A stretch of DNA of 64,000 nucleotides from NCBI GenBank assembly GCA_963770045.1, contig CAVYOD010000015.1, forward strand, positions 1 through 64,000, given 5' to 3'. Below are positions 19,228 through 28,215 of the stretch, in pieces. The notes beneath the pieces were generated by a model, which made no database searches, had not been told where the DNA came from, and saw nothing but the letters and a program-made list of their open reading frames with translations. Both the position numbers and the translations under genes were made by a program. The stretch is from CAVYOD01 sp963770045. GTDB lineage: Bacteria; Acidobacteriota; Aminicenantia; Aminicenantales; CAVYOD01. Position 1 is the first letter of the stretch; every line of letters begins with the position of its first letter.

Positions 19228-22006
19228 ATGGCCGACGACCTCGATCTCAAAGCGACCCTCAACCTTCCCCAGACGTCTTTTTCGATGAAGGCGCAGCTGG
19301 CCCAGAAGGAGCCCGAGATCATCAAAAAGTGGGACAAGATCGGTCTCTACAAAAAGATTCTCCAAAAAAGGGCCGGCGATCCGGTTTTCGTCCTTCATGA
19401 CGGCCCCCCTTACGCGAATGGAAACATCCACCTCGGGACGGCCCTGAACAAGATTCTCAAAGATTTCATCGTCAAGACCAAGACCATGCAGGGTCATCTC
19501 TCTCCCTATCTTCCCGGATGGGACTGCCACGGCCTTCCGATCGAGATTCGGGTCGATCAAGCAGCTCGGCGCCAAGAAAAAGGACATGTCGCTCATCGAA
19601 ATCAGGGAAGAATGCAGGAAATATGCCCTCAAGTACATCGACGTCCAGCGGGCAGAGTTCATTCGGCTGGGGGTCCTCGGCGAGTGGGAAAAGCCTTATT
19701 TGACCATGAATCCCGGGTACGAGGGGGAGGTACTCAGGCACCTGGCCGCCTTCTTCGCTTCGGGGAATGTCTACAAAGGGAAGCGGCCGGTCCACTGGTG
19801 CGCCCGCTGCCAGACCGCCCTGGCCGAAGCGGAGATCGAATACAAAGACCGCAAGTCTCCATCGATCTATGTCAAGTTTCCGATGGAATCGGATTTCTCC
19901 AAAAAATACCCAGCCCTGGCCGGCAAGAAAGTCTCAATCATCATCTGGACGACAACCCCCTGGACGCTGCCCGCCAACCTGGCGATCGCGTTTCATCCGG
20001 ACTACGAATATGTGGCTTTCGAATCCTCGGGCGAAACCTACATCGTCGCCAAGCGGCTTCTGCCCGTCGTCTCTGAGGAGTTGGGTTTCAAGGATCCCAA
20101 GGTCATCGCAACATTCCTGGGGAGCGAGCTTGAAGGCTTGAGAGCCCGTCATCCCTTTATCGACCGCGAGTCACTCCTCGTCCTGGCCGATTATGTCACC
20201 CTCGAAGACGGGACCGGCTGCGTGCACACCGCGCCCGGGCACGGCTATGACGACTACATGACCGGAATCGCCTACCAACTGGATATCTATACACCCGTCG
20301 ACGAGGAGGGAAAATTCATCGGCCAGGTCGAAAAATACAGCGGGACGAACGTCTTCTCGGCCAATCGCCAGATCATGGATGATATGAAGAAGGACGGCTC
20401 CCTCCTCAAAGAAAGTGAGATCACCCACTCGTACCCGCACTGCTGGCGCTGCAAAAACCCGGTCATCTTCCGGGCCACGGAACAGTGGTTCATCTCCATG
20501 GACCATAATGACCTCAGGGGGAGGGCGCTCGAGGAGATCAAGCGAGTCCGCTGGATTCCCTACTGGGGCGAAGAGCGGATCTCCAATATGATGAGCTGCC
20601 GCCCCGATTGGTGCATCTCCCGGCAGCGCTCCTGGGGCGTTCCCATTCCCGCATTTTTCTGCGAGGGCTGCGGCGAGATCCTGGCGAACGAAAAAATCAC
20701 TCTCCATGTGGCCGATATCTTTTCCAAAGAAGGCTCCAATTCCTGGTTCATCCGCAAGCCGGAGGAGCTGCTTCCAGCGGGCACGGTTTGTCCGAAGTGC
20801 GGCTCCAAGGAGCTCCACAAGGAGAACAACATCCTTGATGTCTGGTTCGAATCAGGGGCCAGCCAGAATGTCCTCGGCAAGGAGCCCAGCCTGCCCTGGC
20901 CTTCGGACATCTATATCGAGGGCCACGACCAATACCGGGGCTGGTTCAATAGCTCGCTCCTCATCGGAGTCGCGGCCAAACACGCTTCCCCCTACAGGAC
21001 CTGCATCACGCATGGCTTTATTCTGGATGAACAGGGCAGGGCGATGTCCAAATCGATGGGCAACTTCATCGAGCCCGAGGAGATCGTCTCCAAGAACGGC
21101 GCGGAAACCCTCCGCCTTTGGGTGGCCATGCTCAATTACAAAGAGGACGCCAAGTTTGGGAAGGAGATCCTGCAGAGGCTGGTCGAAGCCTACCGGAAGA
21201 TTCGCAACACCTGGCGGTTCGTCCTCGGCAACCTCTATGATTTTTCCCCGGACACTGAATCGGTCAACCCCGAAGAAATGCTCTTTCTCGACCGCTGGAT
21301 CCTGGAGAAGACCTCCGAGGTCAAGAAACGGATTCTCAAGGCTTACGATGGTTTTGAATACCACGTCGTCTTTCATACGATCTATGATTATTTCACCGTG
21401 GAACTGAGCGCGTTTTATCTGGACGTCCTTAAAGACCGGCTCTACTGCTCGGGCAAGGATTCGGTGCTCCGGAAATCCGCCCAGACGGCTCTGTTCAGGA
21501 TTCTCAAAGACACGCTGGCCCTGATGGCGCCCATATTGCCTTTTACCGCCGATGAGGCATGGGAGGCCATGCCGGCCCATCGCGGAAAAGAGGAGTCCGT
21601 CCATCTCGAGCTCTTCCCATCCGCAGAGGAGCAATGGCTCGAGCCGGCGCGCTATAAAGAAGGGGAGGGCTTGATCGAGGTCCGGGTGAAAGTCCTTAAA
21701 GAGCTGGAGAAGGCGCGCGAAGAAAAGCTGATCGGCAATTCCCTCGAAGCCAGAGTGGTCCTCAACGTCCCGGCCCCCCTGAAAGACCTGCTGGCAAAAT
21801 ATGAGCCCGAGCTCCCCTCCCTGTTCATCGTTTCCGCGGTCGACCTCGAATTTGACTCGGGAGGAGAGCTCGGAATCAAAGTCGAAAAAGCGCCGGGAGA
21901 CAAATGTCAGCGCTGCTGGAACTATTCGCCCTATGTCGGGACCAGCCGCGAGTTCGCCTGCTTGTGTGAGCGCTGCGAAGCCGTCGTGAAGAAGCTGAGG
22001 ACATGA
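19228..22006 (+). CDS. ileS: Isoleucine--tRNA ligase (one frameshift)
   Basis: Charges tRNA-Ile; class I aminoacyl-tRNA synthetase of about 926 residues. GPPYANGNIHLGTALNKILK holds the HIGH-type motif, GWDCHGLPIE follows, and WTTTPWTLPANLAIAFHPDY belongs to the editing domain. AMSKSMGNFIEPEEIV holds the KMSKS motif. The C-terminal zinc finger CQRCWNYSP...CLCERC is present. A single frameshift near 19550 interrupts the frame between IEIRVD and QLGAKKKDMS. It overlaps lspA by 4 bases (ATGA), so ileS-lspA-lgt is an operon, a common arrangement for ileS-lspA. Confidence 0.97.
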
Positions 22007-22479
22007 GGCGCAATTCTTTTTACTTCCTCTTTATCATCATCTGGGTCGTCGTTGATCAGGTCACCAAGTTGCTCGTGGCCCGAATCATCCCGCTTTACGG
22101 CAGCCGAAAGATCATTCCTGGGTTTTTCAACCTGGCTCATATCCACAACAGGGGGGCGATCTTCGGCTTTTTCTCCCAGGCAGGAGGAGGATTTGTCCGT
22201 TTGGTTTTGACGGGAGCATCGTTCCTGGCTCTGGGTTTGGTTATCTACTATTTTATCAAGACCCCGGCTTCGGAAAAATTCATGAAGTTCGCCCTGACTC
22301 TGATCCTGGCCGGAGCACTCGGAAATCTGCTCGACCGCCTCCTCCAGGGCTACGTTGTCGATTTCCTTGATTTCCATGTCGGAAGTCACCACTGGCCTTT
22401 TTTTAACCTGGCCGATTCCGCGATCACCGTGGGCGCCATGTTGCTCGTCCTTGTCTTCTTGAGGAGAAAACCGGCATGA
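22003..22479 (+). CDS. lspA: Lipoprotein signal peptidase (signal peptidase II)
   Basis: An inner-membrane aspartic protease that removes the signal peptide from diacylglyceryl-prolipoproteins. 158 residues with four hydrophobic segments. Conserved: DQVTKLLV near the N-terminus, HIHNRGAIFGFF, GALGNLLDRLLQGYVVDFLD (first catalytic Asp) and FNLADSAITVGA (second catalytic Asp). Start and stop overlap ileS and lgt by 4 bases each. Its neighbour lgt acts in the step just before it. Confidence 0.97.
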   Translation: MRRNSFYFLFIIIWVVVDQVTKLLVARIIPLYGSRKIIPGFFNLAHIHNRGAIFGFFSQAGGGFVRLVLTGASFLALGLVIYYFIKTPASEKFMKFALTLILAGALGNLLDRLLQGYVVDFLDFHVGSHHWPFFNLADSAITVGAMLLVLVFLRRKPA

Positions 22480-23274
22480 TCCCCGTTCTCTTTCGCCTCG
22501 GACCTCTGACCGTTCATACCTACGGGCTGATGATGGCCATCGGTGTGGGGATGGGCCTTATGGTTCCTTTTCGTCCAGGGGAAAAAGCAAGGTTTGGATG
22601 GAGTGAAGCTGGTCGATGCCGCTTTTTACACCATCCTGGTCTCGCTCTTCGGCGCCAAGTTGATTCTGTTCATCGGCAACTTCAATTACTATACCACCTA
22701 TCCCAAAGAACTCTTCAGCCTCGCTCGCTCGGGTGGGGTTTTTCAAGGAGGGCTGACCTTCGGCCTCATTTTTGCCCTGTGGTACTTCCGCAGGAGGAAG
22801 ATCCCAACCTGGAAAACGGCCGACATCGCCGCCCCGGCGCTGGCTCTGGGACATGGCTTCGGCCGGATCGGTTGTTTTGCCGCGGGCTGCTGTTACGGAA
22901 GGGCCTGTTCCACAGTGATGGGCGTCACATTCAAAAGCCAATACGCCCATGATCTGACAGGAATCCCTATCGATACGCCGCTCCATCCGGTCCAACTGTA
23001 CGAAGCCGCTCTCAATTTTCTGAATTTTCTCCTCCTCTTTTTTATCCTGCGGAAGAAAAAGTTCGACGGACAGGTTTTTTCATTTTATATCATCAACTAT
23101 TCCATCATCCGCTATTTCACGGAGTTTTTCCGGGGAGACCACCCCGGCCGGGCCTTCCTCTATCAAGGACCTTCCCCCTATCTCAGTGTTTCTTTACCGC
23201 AGTTTTTCTGCCTTCTGGGGATAGCAGGCGGGGTTTTGTTCTGGATGGTCCTGAAAAAGCTCAAGCGAGCTTAG
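22476..23274 (+). CDS. lgt: Phosphatidylglycerol--prolipoprotein diacylglyceryl transferase (frameshifted)
   Basis: Transfers diacylglycerol to the lipobox Cys of prolipoproteins. Seen: FRLGPLTVHTYGLMMAIGVG at the start, a frameshift near 22570, then GGVFQGGLTFGLIFALWYF and the family block HGFGRIGCFAAGCCYGRA. HPVQLYEAALNF and FSFYIINYSIIRYFTEFFRGD follow. Corrected length is about 265 residues with seven predicted spans. Together with lspA it serves the several lipoproteins encoded in this segment. Confidence 0.95.
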
Positions 23275-23443
23275 TTCGAGAATCAGCTTTTAAACGTCTC
23301 GCTCGCTCCTGATCGTCGGCCCATTTTAAGGTCGCTTGCCACTCTTCTTCTGTCTCATCCCTAACATAGTCCTCAGTGTTATAAATGTCAGCAAATACTG
23401 AAGAAAACGGTTCGTTCCACTCAATGAAAAGAGGCATTTCCAC
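23261..23443 (-). CDS. Possible small acidic hypothetical protein (60 aa)
   Basis: A short open frame, acidic in its middle (YNTEDYVRDETEEEWQATLK) and ending in basic residues. It overlaps the end of lgt by 14 bases on the opposite strand. I recognise no family. It may be real, as the composition is protein-like, but there is no strong ribosome-binding site. Confidence 0.3.
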   Translation of the reverse strand: MEMPLFIEWNEPFSSVFADIYNTEDYVRDETEEEWQATLKWADDQERARRLKADSRTKLA

Positions 23444-23715
23444 TTTTATTTTCAGGGTTTTTCAATCCTGCTTTCTCATTCAAGCGGACGAGCCATTGCG
23501 TCTGGGCCGGAGGTTGACACAAAAAGATCGGCAGTCATTACTGCCGCAATTATCATGTCTTCAGCAAGAGTGTCGCTTTGTTGGCAAGGGAAAGGAACCT
23601 GAAGGAGAGGTTTGAGGTTGGTACAGATCTTGCTGCGGAGAAAGGACTTGAGACCAAGACCGCTGTGGTCTCTGACGCCTGGCAACTGTCGGAGGGAGAA
23701 GTTCAAATCAGCACG
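23444..23715. other. Unassigned stretch, possible decayed gene
   Basis: No intact gene is seen. On the plus strand, joining two frames gives RAIASGPEVDTKRSAVITAA and later KERFEVGTDLAAEKGLETKT, which reads like a decayed Roadblock/LC7-type domain, but there is no start codon and the match is weak. Confidence 0.25.
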
Positions 23716-25330
23716 TTAGGGGGCACTTGTCCTCACCTTCTTTAACAGAATTGATTGCAGCCGTGCATCTGTGATTCTCGTCAGGCGGTAGATTGTCGCC
23801 CTTTTTCCGTCTTTCTCCTTGTCCGGATTAAGAAATTCCCAAACAACGTTTCCATCATTCGTGATTTCAAAAACTCTTCCTCTGCTCGTTTCTGTAACTG
23901 AGTGAATTTCCGTTTGGCAGCCGTTGCGCCGATCCTCCCCAGCTCGTAAAGAACTTGGCCGGATGGAACGAATGATACTCCCAAACGATTTCCCGTTTTA
24001 GGGGATCAAGCTCGATCAGCCGAGAGTATTTTCTTCTCGTGCCGTTGTCAAAAATGAGTATATTTCCGTTTTTTAGAAATGTGGCGTGGTGTTGTCCCTC
24101 CAGGATTCCGGGCCCCCAGGTCCATCTCATTTTTTGCTTTTTGGAATCGAGAATTCCAATCAGGTCTAAGCTGTTAGCAGAGATCAAGATATCTCCCTTT
24201 TGGCACAGGCCGTCGATATTATTATCCAAGGGAGTCACTGTATTGCTATGAAAAACATCAAAAGGCGTCAGCCGTCTGAGAAGAGAACGATTGTTCAATT
24301 TTTGTTTTATGATTCTCCATAAAAAATCTTTCGGACAGATTATTTGATAATATATTCTAAGGATATTCGCGAGGGGAATATCCTTTTTTAGCAAAGAGTA
24401 CAACGGAATTTCCTTTTTGATCGTTCCATCTGGGGACAATATGACGGCATAATCATTGATGATCGGGATTGGAAGAAAACATAAGAAAACAATCTCTTCT
24501 CTGCTGATCAACGTATAAATGTCTTTGTTTTCAGCGATGGCGATGTCATGGTGAGTTCGAAACTTTTTTTGCCAGAGAACACGCGAGTCCCAATTGATCC
24601 TCATAAGCATCTCATCTTCAATACAGACCAACAGGTCGCCATTCTCACAGACGGCAACGCAGTGCCAATTCGAGAGCGAACCCTGAGGACGCCACTCGTG
24701 AAGTTTGTTCCCAGACATATCCAACAAATAGGCCCCTGGCTTGTAGTATGAATTGTAGAGATTGATCCCTGGTGCGGCTAGATCCTGATGATATTCGACT
24801 ACCCCTGCTTTTGCGTCTTCTTTTTCGTTACTGACATGCGCTGTGTATGGCAAAGATTGCAGGGATTCCAGGATTGTCGATCGATCCTGAAGAGGCAGTG
24901 AATTTGGCGAGCCAAGACATATAACTAAAACAACTGCCGTGGCTATTATAACCGTTGATGAAGAAGCAAAGATCCTTCTTCTGTGGGGAGTTTTTATTAA
25001 GTTTCTGCCCACAAATGTCACCAGGAAAAAGATACCAAGAGTAACAGACAATTTTGACTTTTCAAGGGCAAAAGCTACAATAAAAGCTAATAAGATTGAT
25101 AAAGTGACATAATCTTTTCGAACCGTTTTGATTAAAAAAAAGATTAAAAATAGAAGCGCAAGCTGACAGTAGAGAATATAAAAAAAAGGATCACCAACGC
25201 ACTCCAGTGCGTATCCGATGGATATCAAAACGATTATGGTCTTCAGAAACTTCTTCAGGGGATAGGGAATTGTTTTCCGGCTTGACTGCATGATCTGCAT
25301 CTTCTTCCCTGTTTTCGCCTTCTCCATCAT
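23716..25330 (-). CDS. Arylsulfotransferase-like protein with N-terminal membrane helices (one frameshift)
   Basis: An N-terminal region with four hydrophobic segments (IIVLISIGYALECVGDPFFY, LALLFLIFFLIKTV, further helices) is followed by an exported beta-propeller-like domain. The propeller carries GAYLLDMSGNKLHEW, GDLLVCIEDEMLMRINWDS, GQHHATFLKNGNILIFDNGT and RLIELDPLKREIVWEY, the pattern of Arylsulfotran_2 (ASST-like) proteins. A frameshift near 23895 changes frame to one reading TSRGRVFEITNDGNVVWEFL and ending at 23716. Corrected length is about 535 residues. Whether it transfers sulfate is unknown; many such propellers are uncharacterised. Confidence 0.7.
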
Positions 25331-25396
25331 CAGAGATCATGCCTTCCGCGAAAACTGAGGGGACTCTGCGAGGAGCGCCAAACCCAGCGTGCTGAG

Positions 25397-25912
25397 CTAA
25401 ACGAGGGCCGGGCTCAAGATAAGGTTTTTCTTCAAGCTGGGCCGGCCAATTTTTATCTTTTTTACTGAATCCTTTTGCCTTTTTCTTATGGCCTTCCATT
25501 CAGATCTGCTGAAATCAACCATTTGGGCCCGCCCCGACATCGCATCGTCCTCGATTTTCCCTTTATAGGTAATAATCATCTCTCCTCCGGGCATAATTCT
25601 TGTTACAGACCACTCGATCTCATCTCCTTTGACCGTGCCCTCTCCCATCGCTTCCTCTCCTCGAGGCTCCTTCATGGTGACTCTTAGGGTTTCCTCGACC
25701 TGCAAGAATGTCGCCTTCGAGACCATCTGCCCCGCAGGCAATTCCTGGGTCAGTTCCCAGTCTCCGCTGACGTCGAGGTCGTCTTGGCTTAGGACAAAGA
25801 ATATGACCAGCGAAAGGGCCAGGAGAATGAACGAGCCTTGGCTCCCCACACGCTTCTTACTAGGTCTTTTTTTAGCGCCAGAGGGGATCTCGCTCCTCAC
25901 CCCGAATCTCAC
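25397..25912 (-). CDS. Membrane-anchored hypothetical protein (171 aa)
   Basis: Starts with GTG at 25912, overlapping the previous gene's TGA by 4 bases (GTGA), a better choice than far-upstream starts. A basic segment (SGAKKRPSKKRVGSQG) precedes a single membrane helix (SFILLALSLVIFFVLSQ), then a small beta-rich domain: VSGDWELTQELPAGQMVSKA, TYKGKIEDDAMSGRAQMVD and SEWKAIRKRQ. The G-D-W opening and W-x-x ending recall lipocalin-like folds, but I assign no function. The C-terminus is rich in lysine. Confidence 0.6.
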   Translation of the reverse strand: MRFGVRSEIPSGAKKRPSKKRVGSQGSFILLALSLVIFFVLSQDDLDVSGDWELTQELPAGQMVSKATFLQVEETLRVTMKEPRGEEAMGEGTVKGDEIEWSVTRIMPGGEMIITYKGKIEDDAMSGRAQMVDFSRSEWKAIRKRQKDSVKKIKIGRPSLKKNLILSPALV

Positions 25913-26472
25913 TGCACCGACCACGTATAAGCCTGGTTGGCATCGACAGTAATAGTGGTCGAGGCAACTTCTTTCCCAGTGCTCGGCCTTATGGCCTGGA
26001 GGAAATGGTCGGCAAAAGTAACATTGAAAATCCACCTATCTTCCGTGTCGACCAGATCAAATTGATATTTGTAGTCCATGTAAATACTCAAGGTTTCTCC
26101 ATAATTATTGGTGACCTGGATACGGGGTGGACCATTAATTGTCCATGTGTAGCCCGTTATTTGTACAACGTCGATTTCGGTTGAATCAACTTTTGTACTT
26201 GTGCTTACCTTATAGGCTTCTAATTTATGATTCGCCTGCGTTACATGGGAGATGATTTTAGAATCTTTGTTCTCCAGCAAAAACTGAAATACTGAGTCCA
26301 TAAAAATATTTAGGGCCTCGCCATAACTATTTGTCACAGTAATATAAGCATCTACTCCCGTAGAACTGGTCGTACTCTTGCACTGCAGGAGCGGAAAGAC
26401 CAACAGCGCTGATAAAAAGAAGCCAATCGCAATCCGGTTTAAGCGGTGGACTTGTTTATTCACACTCAACAT
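25909..26472 (-). CDS. Lipoprotein with two tandem NxYGExL domains
   Basis: 187 residues. The signal segment (IAIGFFLSALLVFPLLQC) ends in a lipobox-like LLQC with an unusual Gln at -1, followed by KSTTSSTG. Two repeats of about 70 residues follow, each starting IxVTNxYGExLxIxMDxxxQF and ending YTW. The repeat pattern suggests two small beta domains. I do not recognise the family. A decayed paralogue lies at 27192-27437. It is co-oriented with the beta-barrel gene upstream and overlaps the downstream gene by 4 bases. Confidence 0.7.
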   Translation of the reverse strand: MLSVNKQVHRLNRIAIGFFLSALLVFPLLQCKSTTSSTGVDAYITVTNSYGEALNIFMDSVFQFLLENKDSKIISHVTQANHKLEAYKVSTSTKVDSTEIDVVQITGYTWTINGPPRIQVTNNYGETLSIYMDYKYQFDLVDTEDRWIFNVTFADHFLQAIRPSTGKEVASTTITVDANQAYTWSVQ

Positions 26473-26503
26473 AGGTGTCTCCTCCTTTTTTAGCTCTCGG
26501 GTT

Positions 26504-27172
26504 TTACTCCTTCCCCAGGCGATAGGAAATCCCGATGTTTATTCCGACGAAATGTTGATTCGTAAAATCCTGCATCTTAAATTTTTCGACATCTTTAACG
26601 AAAACATAATAATATTTAACCTCCACCAGCGCCGAAATATGGGAAGTAATAATGCCTTCGAGACCGAGGCCCGCATTCAGTCCAAAGCTCGTTTTAGAGA
26701 ATGGCTGTGCCTCATTATAAGGCGCTATCCAGGTCTTACCCGTTGGCCCATCTTCGCTAAAGCGCCATGGGCACAGGCCGCATCCGAGAGTGAGATAGGG
26801 CTCTATCCTATAGTCGGAACGGAGGAAAAATGACCCATTGAGCATGGCCATTGACAGAACAAAAGCAGGGCTCATATGCTTGTAAGCGAAAGGTTTCTGG
26901 TCATCCTTAACAGGCAGCCAGGTATATCTATAACTTCCATCCAGGACAAAATTCTCTGAAACCTCATATCTAAGGCTGGCCCCAAGGCCTAGGCCGAACT
27001 TTACAACATCCGTGAAGCCCGTAATTTGAGTATACTGCCCGCCCATGGGGAAAATGCCAGCAGCATTTAGGTTCAAAGAGAGTTTGCTTAAGACACTGGA
27101 AGCGCTAGTCACTGAAGTCGCAAATAATAAGGTCAGTATCAAACAGATAATCCGCTGAAGCATTTTTTGCAT
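26504..27172 (-). CDS. Outer-membrane beta-barrel protein, copy A (222 aa)
   Basis: A signal peptide (ICLILTLLFATSVTSASS) is followed by alternating amphipathic strands: LGLGASLRYEVSENFVLDGS, MAMLNGSFFLRSDYRIEPYL, SHISALVEVKYYYVF, and a final FVGINIGISYRLGKE with the aromatic/alternating pattern of a last barrel strand. LGCGLCPWRFSEDGPTGKTW contains a conserved CGLC pair shared with copy B. It resembles OmpA/OmpW-like eight-strand barrels. It is 32 bases upstream of the tandem-domain lipoprotein gene and a tandem paralogue of 27461-28139. Confidence 0.75.
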   Translation of the reverse strand: MQKMLQRIICLILTLLFATSVTSASSVLSKLSLNLNAAGIFPMGGQYTQITGFTDVVKFGLGLGASLRYEVSENFVLDGSYRYTWLPVKDDQKPFAYKHMSPAFVLSMAMLNGSFFLRSDYRIEPYLTLGCGLCPWRFSEDGPTGKTWIAPYNEAQPFSKTSFGLNAGLGLEGIITSHISALVEVKYYYVFVKDVEKFKMQDFTNQHFVGINIGISYRLGKE

Positions 27173-27191
27173 TCATCCTCCTCTCTCTTGT

Positions 27192-27437
27192 TTATTCGGG
27201 TTTTTTAGACTGGCTGATCGGAACATCCAACATAACTTCCCTTATGAACTGATATACCCGGTCCATGTAGACATACAGAGTCTCACCCTATTCATTTGTC
27301 ACGGCAATATCTGCCTGTCCCGTAGAACTGGAGGTCGAACTCTTGCCCTCTGACGGCAGAAAAATCATGAGCCCTGATAGCAAGAGGCCGACGGCGGTTC
27401 GCTTCAATTGAAATTTTGGTTTTGTCGTACCCAGCAT
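27192..27437 (-). pseudogene. Decayed paralogue of the NxYGExL lipoprotein
   Basis: Reading from the ATG at 27437: a signal-like segment (TAVGLLLSGLMIF), then SSTSSSTGQADIAVTNE, an in-frame TAG where the functional copy has Tyr, then GETLYVYMDRVYQFI and a stop at 27192. The lipobox Cys is also lost (TGC in the functional copy is GGC here) and the second repeat is missing. It occupies the same place behind copy B of the barrel gene as the functional lipoprotein does behind copy A. Confidence 0.8.
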
Positions 27438-27460
27438 TTTTGTCTCCTTATTTTTGGTTT

Positions 27461-28139
27461 TCAGGCTTCACTTCTCTTCCCCAGGCGATAGGAAATTCCT
27501 ATGTTTATTCCAAGGAAGTCCTGTTGGCCAAAATTATCGGTTCCGAACTTCTCAACATCTCTCGTGAAAACATAATAATATTTAACGCCGACCGTCGCTG
27601 AAACATGCGACCAAATCGAGATTTCCAGGCCGATGCCGGCATTGAACCCAAAACTTGTTTTGGAGAAGTACTGCTCTGTATTATAGGGAGCCTTCCAGGT
27701 TTCTCCGGTCGGCCCATCCTGGCTAAACCGCCACGGGCAGAGACCGCATCCAAGAGTGAAGAAGGGTTCAATATTATAATCGGAACGGAGAAAGAGCGTC
27801 CCGTTGAGCATGAACATCGACAGGACAAAGGCGGGACTCATGTCCCTGTAGGCGTAAGGTCTACTGTCTTCCTTAAGAGGCAGCCAGCTGTACCGATAAT
27901 CTGCCTCCAGGACAAAATTCTTCGAAATGTCATATCTAAGGCCCAAGTCAAATCCGGGGCCGAAATTCACGATATCGTTGAGCTTCTCGCTTTGAGCATA
28001 GTTTCCATCCAGAGATAAAGTGCCGGCAGCATTCAGACTCAGCGAGAGTTTGCCTAGAAAATTCGAGGCGCTTGCTGACTGAAACACTCAATAGTAAGGC
28101 AATGATCAAAAGGATCATCCGGTTGAGGCTTTTACGCAT
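27461..28139 (-). CDS. Outer-membrane beta-barrel protein, copy B (one frameshift)
   Basis: Paralogue of copy A, alike along the whole length: MSPAFVLSMFMLNGTLFLRS, LGCGLCPWRFSQDGPTGETW, KYYYVFTRDVEKF and FLGINIGISYRLGKRS. The signal peptide (NRMILLIIALLLSVS) is in another frame from the body; the shift lies near 28078. Corrected length is about 225 residues. It is followed by the decayed lipoprotein copy, which shows that a two-gene cassette was duplicated in tandem. Confidence 0.75.
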
Positions 28140-28215
28140 TTCTTCTCCTTTCTGTTATTGATCGATAATGATTAATGCAACTCAGCGGAGCTTCCAAATG
28201 TCGTTCTTTCACCCG

